64,000 nt of DNA from DASXTC01 sp036505635 (GCA_036505635.1 DASXTC010000032.1:1-64000); one strand, 5' to 3'. Positions 25,005-33,597 are shown, numbered from the stretch's first letter. A program made the numbers and translations. The notes: a model not told the origin generated them from the letters alone.

Positions 25005-27568
25005 AGATCACTATACCGGAGTTCTCGCTCGTCATCCTGGTCGGTGCCACCGGCAGCGGCAAGTCGCATTTTGCTCGTCGGCACTTCAAGCCGAGCGAGG
25101 TCATCTCATCGGACTTCTGCCGGGGATTGGTCTCGGATGACGAGAACAATCAGGCAGCGACGAAGGACGCGTTCGAGGTCCTGCAGTATATCGCTGCGAA
25201 GAGGCTCGCAGGAGCACGACTGACGGTCATCGACGCCACGAACGTGCAGATGGAGGCCCGCAAGCCGCTGCTGGCGCTGGCGCGCGAGTATCACTGCATC
25301 CCGGTGGCCGTGGTCTTCGACACTCCGGAGAAGGTATGCCTGGAGCGGAACCGGGAACGCCCGGACCGGGCGTTCGGCCGCCATGTCGTCGCCCAGCAGC
25401 GGTCCCAGCTGCGCAGGTCGCTCCGGAGCCTGAAGCGGGAAGGCTTCCGGTACCTGCACGTGCTCGAGTCGCCAGAACAAGTCGATGCAGTCGAGATCGA
25501 GCGCTCGAAGCTTTGGACAAACCGTCGGGAGGAGAAGGGCCCATTCGACATCATCGGCGATTTGCATGGATGCGCCGACGAGTTGGAGGCACTGCTGGGT
25601 CAGCTCGGCTACTCGAGAACAGACGGGACCTGGATCTTCAGTCATCCTGGAGGCCGGCGCGCGATCTTCCTCGGTGACGTGGTGGACAGAGGACCGCGCA
25701 TCATCGACACCTACAGGATCGTGAAGGCGATGGTAGAGGCCGGCAGCGCGCTGTGCGTGCCTGGAAACCACGACATGAAGCTCCTCCGAAAGCTGAGGGG
25801 TCGAGACGTCAAGATCACCCATGGGCTCGAGCGGACACTCGAGGAGCTAGCGGTCGTCCCCGAGCAAGCACGCGCCATGCTGATGAACGAGATGGCGGAG
25901 TTCTTCGATTCACTGGTCAGCCACTTCGTTCTGGACGAGGGCAACCTCGTGGTCGCGCATGCCGGCATGAAGGAGGCCTACCAGGGTCGAGCCTCGGGGC
26001 GGATCCGCGATTTCGCTCTTTATGGCGAGACGACCGGTGAGACTGACGAGTTCGGGCTTCCGATCCGGTACAACTGGGCCGCCGACTATCGCGGGAAGGC
26101 GAAGGTAGTCTACGGCCACACGCCGGTTCCAGAGCCCGAGTGGCTGAACCACACGATCAACGTCGATACGGGATGTGTCTTCGGAGGAAAACTGTCCGCC
26201 CTGCGCTATCCAGAGCGCGAGGTGGTGTCGGTCGACGCGGCACGCGTCTACTACGACCCTGTGAGACCGCTGGTGGCGGTGACACGGGAAGGGCTCACGG
26301 CTCAGCAGACGAACGACGACCTCCTGGACTTAGAGGACGTGTGCGGTAAGCGGATCGTCAACACGCGGCTGCGCCCCAACATCACCATCCGCGAGGAGAA
26401 TGCTACCGCCGCTCTCGAGGCGATGAGTCGATTCGCGGTGGATCCGAAGTGGCTCATCTACCTTCCGCCGACCATGTCCCCATCGGAAACGAGCAAGCGA
26501 CCCGATCTGCTCGAGCACCCGGACGAAGCGTTCGAGTATTTTCGGAGTCGAGGCGTGGAGCAGGTGATCTGTCAGGAAAAGCACATGGGTTCGCGGGCCA
26601 TCGTTATCGTGTGTAAAGACGCTGCTGCCGCCAGGGAGCGGTTCGGCATTCAGACAGACGGGGAAGATGCCGCGGGCATCTGCTACACGCGAACTGGGAG
26701 GCGATTCTTCGAGGATCTGGCGCTCGAGCGCGAGCTCCTGGATAGAGTCCGATCCTCAATGGAGCGCGCAGGGCTCTGGGAAGAGTTGAACACTTCCTGG
26801 GTCTGCCTCGACTGCGAGCTGATGCCCTGGTCGGCGAAGGCACAGGCGCTATTGACGGGACAGTACGCCGCTGTTGGCGCCGCGGCTTCGGCAGCGACAT
26901 CTGGCGCAGTCAGTCTACTTGAGCGGGCGCAGTCGCGCGGCCTCGATGTGGATGAGCTGTTGGCGGGCCAGAAGGAGCGACAGAGGATGGTGTGGCAGTA
27001 CCAGGATGCATACAGGGGGTACTGCTGGCCCGTGACGTCGATCTCCGACCTGAAACTGGCGCCATTCCATCTGCTGGCCACGGAGGGCGCCGTTCATGTT
27101 GACAAGGATCACCGCTGGCACATGGAGACTCTGAGTCGGCTAGGCGGTGAACGTGAAGATGTCGTCCATCGGACCGCATACCGGCTCGTGAGCCTGCATG
27201 ACACCGGCAGTTGCGGCGAAGCCGTCGGATGGTGGCGGGACCTGACCTCCCGCGGTGGTGAGGGAATGGTTGTTAAGCCGCTGGCGTTCATCGCCACCGG
27301 CCGGAAGGGACTTGTCCAGCCAGCCCTGAAGTGTCGTGGGCGTGAATACCTGCGGATCATCTACGGTCCGGAGTACACGACGGCTGCGAATCTCGAGCGT
27401 CTACGTGCTCGCGGCCTTTCCAGCAAGCGATCCCTCGCCATTCGCGAATTTGCTTTGGGTCTCGAGGCGCTCGAGCGGTTCATCAGGCGCGAGCCCTTGA
27501 GGCGGATTCACGAGTGTGTCTTCGGAGTTCTGGCGCTCGAGAGCGAGCCTGTAGATCCTCGGCTGTAG
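25001..27568 (+). CDS. pnkp: Polynucleotide kinase-phosphatase-ligase Pnkp
   Basis: 855 residues from ATG 25001, matching the three-domain bacterial Pnkp. (1) 5'-kinase, P-loop GATGSGKS (about 13-20). (2) Calcineurin-like 2',3'-phosphatase, metal motifs GDLHGC (about 186), GDVVDRG (about 225), GNHD (about 254) and later GHT. (3) Ligase/adenylyltransferase, nucleotidyl motif EKHMGSR with the reactive Lys at about 527, C-terminal Pnkp-specific helices to the end. The kinase and phosphatase heal 5'-OH and 2',3'-cyclic phosphate ends; the ligase is active with Hen1. All key motifs look intact. It shares an operon with hen1 and lies inside the tRNA-Leu island. Confidence 0.95.
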   Translation: MKITIPEFSLVILVGATGSGKSHFARRHFKPSEVISSDFCRGLVSDDENNQAATKDAFEVLQYIAAKRLAGARLTVIDATNVQMEARKPLLALAREYHCIPVAVVFDTPEKVCLERNRERPDRAFGRHVVAQQRSQLRRSLRSLKREGFRYLHVLESPEQVDAVEIERSKLWTNRREEKGPFDIIGDLHGCADELEALLGQLGYSRTDGTWIFSHPGGRRAIFLGDVVDRGPRIIDTYRIVKAMVEAGSALCVPGNHDMKLLRKLRGRDVKITHGLERTLEELAVVPEQARAMLMNEMAEFFDSLVSHFVLDEGNLVVAHAGMKEAYQGRASGRIRDFALYGETTGETDEFGLPIRYNWAADYRGKAKVVYGHTPVPEPEWLNHTINVDTGCVFGGKLSALRYPEREVVSVDAARVYYDPVRPLVAVTREGLTAQQTNDDLLDLEDVCGKRIVNTRLRPNITIREENATAALEAMSRFAVDPKWLIYLPPTMSPSETSKRPDLLEHPDEAFEYFRSRGVEQVICQEKHMGSRAIVIVCKDAAAARERFGIQTDGEDAAGICYTRTGRRFFEDLALERELLDRVRSSMERAGLWEELNTSWVCLDCELMPWSAKAQALLTGQYAAVGAAASAATSGAVSLLERAQSRGLDVDELLAGQKERQRMVWQYQDAYRGYCWPVTSISDLKLAPFHLLATEGAVHVDKDHRWHMETLSRLGGEREDVVHRTAYRLVSLHDTGSCGEAVGWWRDLTSRGGEGMVVKPLAFIATGRKGLVQPALKCRGREYLRIIYGPEYTTAANLERLRARGLSSKRSLAIREFALGLEALERFIRREPLRRIHECVFGVLALESEPVDPRL

Positions 27569-27868
27569 GCTCGTCATCTCTGCCGCCGGCAGTCGCCGCG
27601 AGAGGACACCCAGGTGGACACCCCTGGATGGAAACTCCCCTCAAAGCAGGACCTCGTGGCGAGCATGAGGCGCCGATGGCTGCAGATGTCCTGTATGAAT
27701 TCACGAGGGGTGAGGACCTCGATCCCCTGGTCCTTTCCACGAGAGTACGAACATAGCCAGAGGGTGGGGCAGGGCATGCCGTAGCGTTGGTGCATGGGCG
27801 GATAAACGACTGCTCCGGCAACGTAATCCTAACGACGCTCAACGTTGTCGAACCATCAGGAGGCGCCG
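27569..27868. other. Intergenic region between pnkp and the Asp-box gene, with a degenerate scar motif
   Basis: About 300 bp with no supported gene. At 27604-27622 the sequence GGACACCCAGGTGGACACC closely resembles the outer edge of the island end repeats (GGACACCCAGATGGACACC in copies A and C), but no tRNA half follows. It may be a decayed fourth end. CTGCC-GCC-GGCAG at 27581-27593 is a small hairpin after the pnkp stop. AGGAGG at 27860-27865 is the ribosome site of the next gene. Confidence 0.45.
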
Positions 27869-30073
27869 ATGAAGTTGAAGAAGCGGCTCGGATTCTGGCT
27901 AGCTCCGCTGCTCCCGATGGTTGCCATCGCACTGGCGCTGAGCCTGGAGGGGGATTTCAGTCCGGCGTTGACTCGAGAATCAACACGGCCGACGCAGAGC
28001 CCTCCTGACACCACGAAATCAACCAACCGTCCCAGCGATTCCTACGCCGATGAGCTCTTGGTGAGGAGCGATGAGAAAACAAGTCGTGAAGCCCACCCCG
28101 AGTGCGGCAGTGTTTCGAGTGTAGATCCAAGAAGCGAGCTCGATATCTTTGGAGGCGTGGATGAGCTTTCCATGACTCCTTCCGGACAACTCTGGCTGAG
28201 CACCAGAGCGGGACATGTCTATTTCGCAAGCGACTTGGCTGGCGACTGGCGGGAGAGCTCGCTCAACCTGGACGCGGGAGAATTGCTCTCTGTGAGACAC
28301 TCGATCGACCGCATCTCCTTCTTCACGGACAAGGTCGGCTTTGCCTCGGGCTGGATATCCGCTGAAGAGTATGGGCCTCAGGACAAAGTCTATCGCACCT
28401 CGGACGGTGGTGCGTCCTGGCAGCTCGTTGACTTCGGAGAGCCAGAGTGGATCTACGACGTCTTCAGCAACGAGGGAGGTCAAGCATGGATGGGTGGATC
28501 AGAGGGGAGCTTTCTGTACACGGATGATTTCGGCAAGACGTGGACTCGCCGAGGGCGTCCATTCAAGTCCATGCGGACGCACGTCATCTACATGCAGGAT
28601 TCCAGCGTGGGTGTCGTTGGAGCGCTTGGGAACGGTATCAAACTGACTCGTAACAACGGCAAGAGCTGGAAGGAGCTGGCGACCCCCCTTGATCAGAAGA
28701 AGTACGCGGCGGCTGACGATGATGGGAGCGACCATCGGATCACCAGGATAGGCATCTTCAAAGGAAGATTGTTCGTCAGACAGGACGGGCAGGTCTTCCA
28801 TTCACTCCTTGAGCCGATCGAATGGAATCGATGTTCCAATCCAGGACTGATCGATTTTCGCGTTGACCAGGCGACTCAGCGGCTGGTTGGGATCACAGAG
28901 GACCGCATCGTAGTCGAGTTGGACGAGCGGCTCGACTCACACGTGCTCTCAGCAGAACCGATCAAGGCCTGGCCGACGGATATCAAACTCGTGAAAGACA
29001 ACGTCTACGTACTGGACACGAACCGCGGCATCTACGAGATCACGGCGGGGGGGATGAGGTTCAGCTATCCGCTGACAACGGTGGGACCGCGGAAGACCGT
29101 AGACGTCGTGCGGAAGTATGGCGACTGCCTGTGGGGCACGACGGAACATCACGTGTACATGTCGAAGGACCTGGGTGAAACTTGGTGCAGGGTAGGCCAA
29201 GTTGCTTTCTCGATCAGAGAGTTCGTCGCGAAGAGCAGAGAACAGATAGTCCTCTGGGATGGCCACGGCAACACCGCGTTGTTCGATCGGCGGAGCGCCA
29301 AGGTGGAGAAGCTCGTGGGCCTCGGAGACGATGACGTTATCGAAATCGTTCAGGGCCGTGGTGTCTGGGTGGCCTTCGGCGGGATGCAGTATGAGACCAC
29401 CTACAGGATCGAAGTTGCGCGCACATACTTCAGCGGACAGTTCCGTGGCTCGAAGCCCAGGGGATTCGTCTATGTGTCAAGGGACACCGGGAGTACTTGG
29501 ACGAAGATCGATGAATGGGAAAAGGGTGGAGTGACAAGGGTTTTCATCGCTCCGGAGGGCGATATCTATCTGCTCTCGTACCTTGGATCGGTACGGAGGC
29601 TGAGTCCGCGGGATGGCGCCTACCAACCTACGGATCTCATTCTCGCGACAGCGGAGAACCGGAACTCCGTCCCCTACGTCGAGCAAGCGAACGCCTTCTA
29701 CTTTGCCGATCGAAATACAGGGTATATCGGCGGCTGGATCCATCATCTCGGAAACTGGTATTTCGAGACGGAAGATGGGGGCCGGACCTGGAAAAGGATC
29801 GAGGAAGCGAGATTCCCTTACATGGGATTGGTGCATGCGGGAGGCAGCTATCTCGCCTTCACTCCGTCCACGCTGGTCCGTCTGGAGGGGAGAACGCAAG
29901 TGCCATTCCCCTCTGCAACCAGGCTGGTCGCGGAGCATGGTGGAGGCATAACGGATGTGAGTGTCGATGAAGACACTCGTCCTTTGCTGGAAGTCTCCAC
30001 AACCGGACCAGGGGGATACCGGGACACCAAGAAGCGGTGGTTCGTCCTGGAGCCTCAAGAGAGCCAGAACTGA
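27869..30073 (+). CDS. Secreted or anchored Asp-box (BNR/YCF48-like) propeller protein
   Basis: 734 residues from ATG 27869 (MKLKKRLGFWLAP), chosen for the AGGAGG just upstream. An N-terminal hydrophobic segment (LLPMVAIALALS) is a signal or anchor. The ectodomain has at least six Asp-box turns: TSDGGASW, TDDFGKTW, TRNNGKSW, SKDLGETW, SRDTGSTW, TEDGGRTW. These mark YCF48/BNR/sortilin-like beta-propellers, here long enough for two propellers. No sialidase catalytic set is recognised, so a function is not assigned. It is the last cargo gene before the intact tRNA-Leu; base composition looks less GC-rich than the flanking chromosome. Confidence 0.85.
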   Translation: MKLKKRLGFWLAPLLPMVAIALALSLEGDFSPALTRESTRPTQSPPDTTKSTNRPSDSYADELLVRSDEKTSREAHPECGSVSSVDPRSELDIFGGVDELSMTPSGQLWLSTRAGHVYFASDLAGDWRESSLNLDAGELLSVRHSIDRISFFTDKVGFASGWISAEEYGPQDKVYRTSDGGASWQLVDFGEPEWIYDVFSNEGGQAWMGGSEGSFLYTDDFGKTWTRRGRPFKSMRTHVIYMQDSSVGVVGALGNGIKLTRNNGKSWKELATPLDQKKYAAADDDGSDHRITRIGIFKGRLFVRQDGQVFHSLLEPIEWNRCSNPGLIDFRVDQATQRLVGITEDRIVVELDERLDSHVLSAEPIKAWPTDIKLVKDNVYVLDTNRGIYEITAGGMRFSYPLTTVGPRKTVDVVRKYGDCLWGTTEHHVYMSKDLGETWCRVGQVAFSIREFVAKSREQIVLWDGHGNTALFDRRSAKVEKLVGLGDDDVIEIVQGRGVWVAFGGMQYETTYRIEVARTYFSGQFRGSKPRGFVYVSRDTGSTWTKIDEWEKGGVTRVFIAPEGDIYLLSYLGSVRRLSPRDGAYQPTDLILATAENRNSVPYVEQANAFYFADRNTGYIGGWIHHLGNWYFETEDGGRTWKRIEEARFPYMGLVHAGGSYLAFTPSTLVRLEGRTQVPFPSATRLVAEHGGGITDVSVDEDTRPLLEVSTTGPGGYRDTKKRWFVLEPQESQN

Positions 30074-30093
30074 CCCGCCGCAAGGTCTATGTC

Positions 30094-30182
30094 TGGTGCC
30101 GGGGGCGGGATTTGAACCCGCAAGAGCCCGAAAGCTCCGGAGATTTTAAGTCCCCTGCGTCTGCCAGTTCCGCCACCCCGGC
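30094..30182 (-). tRNA. tRNA-Leu (anticodon UAA)
   Basis: Complete 89-nt class II tRNA with encoded CCA. Acceptor GCCGGGG/CCCCGGC, anticodon stem GGGGA/TCTCC around loop CTTAAAA (anticodon TAA), long variable arm GGAGCTTTCGGGCTC, T arm GCGGG-TTCAAAT-CCCGC. It is the undamaged parent of the three partial copies on its 3' side, and so the probable integration target of the island. Confidence 0.95.
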
Positions 30183-30481
30183 GCCGGGGGATTATATCGC
30201 CGCCTCCGGCGCCGCTCCTTCCCCCACGCCGCTCCTTCCCCGCGGCACTCCTCTCCCGTGCCGCTCTTCTCCGCCGCAGCACCGTCACCGCCGCAGCGCC
30301 CTCACTTCCGGGAATCGGCGACTCGCGGGACGCGCCCGAAGATCCTGATGCCCAGATCGACCGCGACGATCGGGACAGCCGTAAATGCCTTCAAACGCCG
30401 CGCCGGCCCTTCGCCCTGCACCTCCGGTCCGGCAGACTCATAATCAGTGGGTCACCACCCCCACACAGGAGGGATATCGCC
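30183..30481. promoter_or_regulatory. Region upstream of tRNA-Leu with a -10 box, and leader of the next plus-strand gene
   Basis: On the minus strand a perfect TATAAT (30191-30196) ends 8 bp before the tRNA 5' end, so transcription would start almost at the mature end; no good -35 is seen. The stretch 30211-30260 has imperfect repeats of GCCGCTCCTTCCCC. On the plus strand CATAAT at 30440-30445 and AGGAGGG shortly before 30482 serve the following gene. No gene is seen between. Confidence 0.5.
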
Positions 30482-31234
30482 ATGGCCCACCAGGAGGACG
30501 TCTACACCATCACGGACCAGGACATCCTGGCCTCCATCGGCCGGGAGGAGAGCGCCCGCAGGGCGGGACGCGCGGGGATCAGGCCGGATCGGACCCCATC
30601 CCCTTCGATGCTGCCGAGACAGGCGGGGGGCGCCGCCCCATTCTCCGCCTCGACCATCTCGTTGTTCGTCTGCGGCGCGGGGCAGATGTACAACGGGCAG
30701 GGCAAGCTCGGCGTGCTGCTGCTCCTCACACAAGTCCTCGGCTTGTGCTTCAACTGGGCCGTCACCCAGCTCTGGCCGGGGCTGGTGGAGCTGGGGGATA
30801 TCTTCGGCGTGAACGAGTGGCGGCTCCTGCTGGCCATCGCCGCCGTCGACTTCCTCATGATCGTGATGATGCTCTCCAGCGTCCATCAGGCCTACCGCCG
30901 AGCCGAGGCGGAGTCGGGCGGGTTCCAGGGGATCGGGAACCCGGTCGTCGCGGGGCTCGCATCACTGGTGCTTCCCGGCTGGGGGCAGCTGGCCAACGCG
31001 CAGCCCGGCAAGGCGATGGCCTTCCTCTTCAGCCTCTTCGCCGGCGCCTTCACCGTGGTCCTCCTGCGGCTCACTCCGTTCCTGCGGCTGCTCGAGCCGA
31101 TCGACGTGGGCCATGTCCTGATGCCGAGAGTCACCGCGGCGGCTGCGGCGATCCTCGGCCTGGCGGGCGTCATGTGGATCCTGAGCGTCTACGATGCGAT
31201 GCTCGTCGCGGGTTTTCGACGCCGGATGGACTGA
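30482..31234 (+). CDS. Multi-pass membrane protein, TM2/DUF5683-like
   Basis: 250 residues. A ~50-residue polar N-terminus precedes four to five membrane segments: about 55-80 (with CGAGQMYNGQGKLG), 115-138 (LLLAIAAVDFLMIVMML), 165-200 (ASLVLPGWGQLANAQPGKAMAFLFSLF) and 220-245. The repeated pattern P..GQ...G...KA/G is the hallmark of TM2/DUF5683-like small membrane domains, here present twice. Start fixed by AGGAGGG upstream. Role unknown; first gene on the chromosomal side of tRNA-Leu. Confidence 0.82.
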   Translation: MAHQEDVYTITDQDILASIGREESARRAGRAGIRPDRTPSPSMLPRQAGGAAPFSASTISLFVCGAGQMYNGQGKLGVLLLLTQVLGLCFNWAVTQLWPGLVELGDIFGVNEWRLLLAIAAVDFLMIVMMLSSVHQAYRRAEAESGGFQGIGNPVVAGLASLVLPGWGQLANAQPGKAMAFLFSLFAGAFTVVLLRLTPFLRLLEPIDVGHVLMPRVTAAAAAILGLAGVMWILSVYDAMLVAGFRRRMD

Positions 31235-31273
31235 GCGAACCATCGGACCGCGCCGGCGCGGCCGCCGCGATGC

Positions 31274-31888
31274 TCAGGGAAGTCGAAACAGGTGCGGCCA
31301 CCAGGGCTGCATCCTGACGTGACCGATCCCCTCCGCGGCGAGGGGGAGCACGAGGAACATCAGACACCGCCGGACCTCCAGCTTCAGCGCGTGGAGGTCG
31401 ATCTCGATGACGGGCCTCGTCCGGAACAGGCTGAAGCGCGGCCAGTAGCGGGGGACCGTCCGGCAATAGGAGAGATAGGGCTCGCCGAGCCTTTCCCGCA
31501 GAAAAGCTTCCTCGGAGGGGACCGTGACGAGCATGTAGGCGCTCACGGTCAGCACCGCTCCCAGGGCGAGCGTGACGCTCTTGAGGCAGAGACAGCCCGA
31601 GACCGCCATGAGCAGCGAGCCATGATAGAGCGGGTTCCGGCAGACCGAGTATGGGCCCTCGTTGACGACCAGCCGCCCCTTCCGGTTCCCGAGGTAGAGC
31701 GTGGCCCAGAGCCGAAGCCCGACCCCGGCTAATGCGGCCAGTAGGGCGAGCGTGTTCGTCCACATGTCCGCCATCGAACCTGCCTCGATGGTCGGCCGGG
31801 AGAGCAGAACCAGCAGGAGCAGAGGGATGAGAGAGACTCTCGCGAACGTGCCTCTCCGGCGAAACCCCCAGTCCATCGGCTCCGGCAT
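31274..31888 (-). CDS. Isoprenylcysteine carboxyl methyltransferase-family membrane protein
   Basis: 204 residues from ATG 31888 (MPEPMDWGFRR). Several membrane helices precede the conserved cytoplasmic SAM-binding part: GPYSVCRNPLYHGSLLM (about 100-115), the EEAFLRERLGEPYLSYCRTVPRYWP block (about 145-170), both typical of ICMT/PEMT-like enzymes. Bacterial members methylate unknown small molecules or lipids. Convergent with the upstream membrane-protein gene (39-bp gap), which provides no functional link. Confidence 0.82.
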   Translation of the reverse strand: MPEPMDWGFRRRGTFARVSLIPLLLLVLLSRPTIEAGSMADMWTNTLALLAALAGVGLRLWATLYLGNRKGRLVVNEGPYSVCRNPLYHGSLLMAVSGCLCLKSVTLALGAVLTVSAYMLVTVPSEEAFLRERLGEPYLSYCRTVPRYWPRFSLFRTRPVIEIDLHALKLEVRRCLMFLVLPLAAEGIGHVRMQPWWPHLFRLP

Positions 31889-32084
31889 CCAAGGTCTCCT
31901 TCCCGCATCCCCGCCCCGCGGCGGAGGCTGGAGTCTAGCGCGGTGAGACTCCGCCCGGGTGCGTCGGGGGACTCCCGACCAGCCCGGAGGGATCGCCACG
32001 GGGCATCAGCCTGGCCAGATTATCACCGGAGCTTGCATCACATCCGTTCGGCGACCGGTGCGGCGGCGGAGAGTCGCGCCTCGC

Positions 32085-32780
32085 CTACCAGGGGATCACC
32101 GAGCCGTCGTGATCGAGGAATTGACCGCTCTGCGCCGGGGTGACCCGATCGAGCACGGCGCGGATGCGACCCACGCTCTCCTCGACCGCCAGCGGCGCGC
32201 CGGCACCGCCCATCCGCGTGCGGACCCAGCCGGGATTCAGCACCACCGCCGTTATGCCGCGCCCCCTCAGGTCCACGGCGAGGCTCCTCGTCACCATGTT
32301 GACGGCGGCCTTGGACGACCGGTAGGCGTACCGGCCTCCCGAGGTGTTGTCGTCGATGCTCCCCATCTTGCTGCTGATGGTGGCGAAGAGCTTCATGCCG
32401 CTGGCCGCCACGTGCTCCACGAACGCTTCGGCCATCCTGAAGGGAGCGAGCGTGTTGACCCGCAGCACCTCAATCCAGTCGGACTCGGCCAGGTTCCCGA
32501 ACGACTCCCCCTGCGTGCCGTAGACGCCGGCGTTGTTCAGGAGAATGTCGATCGGTTGGCCGGCGAGCTGGGCGGCCAGCGCGTGGATGCGCGCGGCGTC
32601 GGTTACGTCGAGCCGGTGCGGGATCACCCGCCCGCCCGACGCGCGTTGCAGGAGGTCGAGCTCCCGGGCACTGCCCGGCTCACGGCAGCAGGCGTGCACC
32701 CGCCACCCGTCGGTGGCGTACTGCCGCGCCAGCTCCAGCCCGATCCCCCGGTTGGCTCCCGTGACGAGTACGGTCCGCAT
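32085..32780 (-). CDS. Short-chain dehydrogenase/reductase (C-factor/sniffer-like)
   Basis: 231 residues from ATG 32780, supported by GAAGGGG upstream; ATG 32795 is an alternative. Rossmann motif TGANRGIG (about 7-14), NNAG (about 84), active-site Ser region and YRSSK (about 150) are all present, so it should be an active NAD(P)-dependent oxidoreductase. The length and the VRTRMGG region fit the C-factor/sniffer subgroup. The substrate cannot be inferred. Divergent from the QueC-like gene, 88 bp apart. Confidence 0.9.
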   Translation of the reverse strand: MRTVLVTGANRGIGLELARQYATDGWRVHACCREPGSARELDLLQRASGGRVIPHRLDVTDAARIHALAAQLAGQPIDILLNNAGVYGTQGESFGNLAESDWIEVLRVNTLAPFRMAEAFVEHVAASGMKLFATISSKMGSIDDNTSGGRYAYRSSKAAVNMVTRSLAVDLRGRGITAVVLNPGWVRTRMGGAGAPLAVEESVGRIRAVLDRVTPAQSGQFLDHDGSVIPW

Positions 32781-32868
32781 GATCCCCTTCGGCATGCTCG
32801 AGTCGAGTATACAAGGTGGATCGCGCTTCTTGCACCTCGCCGTCGCGGGCTGCTATCGTCCCTTCCCT

Positions 32869-33597
32869 ATGGGGCGGGCCTTCGCACCACGACATCCCGG
32901 ACGCGAGTCGTGGCGTCATCGCGTCAGGCGGCCCGAGGGCGCCGTCGCGCTGATCAGCGGTGGGCTCGACTCGTGCGCGCTGGTCGCCCACCTCGTGGCG
33001 CGCGGCCGCGAGGTCTTCCCGCTCTACGTGAGATCGGGGCTCGTGTGGGAGAGGGCTGAGCTGCACTGGCTCCGGCGATTCCTGAAGGCCCTTCCCGGCA
33101 CGAGTGGCAGGGTGCATCCCCTCAAGGTTGCCTCCCTGCCGATGGGGGATCTGTACGGGAACCACTGGAGCACGACCGGCGAGGGGATCCCCGGCTGGCG
33201 CGCGTCGGACAGCTCGGTCTATCTGCCCGGGCGCAACGTCCTCCTGATGGCGAAGGGAGCGGTCCACGCGGCGATGATCGGAGCGCCGCGCCTCGCCATC
33301 GGGACGCTGAAGGGGAACCCCTTCCCGGACGCCTCCTCCGGCTTCTTCCGCGCCCTCGCTCGCGCCCTGGCCGCCGGGCTCGATTTCCCGCTGAGGATCG
33401 AGGCGCCCTTCCTGGAGCTTCGGAAGGAGGACCTGATCCGAAGATTCGGCGACCTCCCCCTCGAGCTGAGCTTTTCGTGTTCCAGCCCCCGCGGGCTCGA
33501 TGCGTGCCTCAGGTGCGCCAAGTGCCGTGAAAGGATCCTGGCGTTCTCCTCCCGACCGCCGCGCCGGGCTACTGCTCGCCGGCGAGGAAGCCGGTGA
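32869..33597 (+). CDS. queC: QueC-like 7-cyano-7-deazaguanine synthase
   Basis: 242 residues. PP-loop SGGLDSC (about 29-35) activates the substrate with ATP; the C-terminal zinc site is C-x8-C-x2-C-x2-C (CSSPRGLDACLRCAKC, about 205-221). GRNVLLMAKGA and LPMGDLYG fit the QueC fold. QueC turns 7-carboxy-7-deazaguanine into preQ0 for queuosine or other deazapurines. No queD, queE or folE neighbour is in the window, and the sequence is distant enough that a different small-molecule substrate is possible. The C-terminus is Arg-rich and its last 29 nt overlap the convergent gene. Confidence 0.78.
   Translation: MGRAFAPRHPGRESWRHRVRRPEGAVALISGGLDSCALVAHLVARGREVFPLYVRSGLVWERAELHWLRRFLKALPGTSGRVHPLKVASLPMGDLYGNHWSTTGEGIPGWRASDSSVYLPGRNVLLMAKGAVHAAMIGAPRLAIGTLKGNPFPDASSGFFRALARALAAGLDFPLRIEAPFLELRKEDLIRRFGDLPLELSFSCSSPRGLDACLRCAKCRERILAFSSRPPRRATARRRGSR

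Larger units (their letters stand above)
20685..30096. mobile_element. tRNA-Leu-associated genomic island with three internal attachment-site scars
   Basis: The stretch from the first partial tRNA-Leu copy (20685) to the CCA end of the intact tRNA-Leu gene (30094-30182) is bounded and subdivided by tRNA-Leu 3' halves, all in the same orientation as the intact gene. This is the pattern left by elements integrating one after another at a tRNA 3' end. Cargo per segment: NHL protein (20.9-22.1 kb), VapBC (22.6-23.2 kb), and Hen1-Pnkp with an Asp-box protein (23.6-30.1 kb). No intact integrase remains. The last segment appears by eye lower in GC than the flanks. Mobility is inferred; the repeats are seen. 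Confidence 0.72.
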
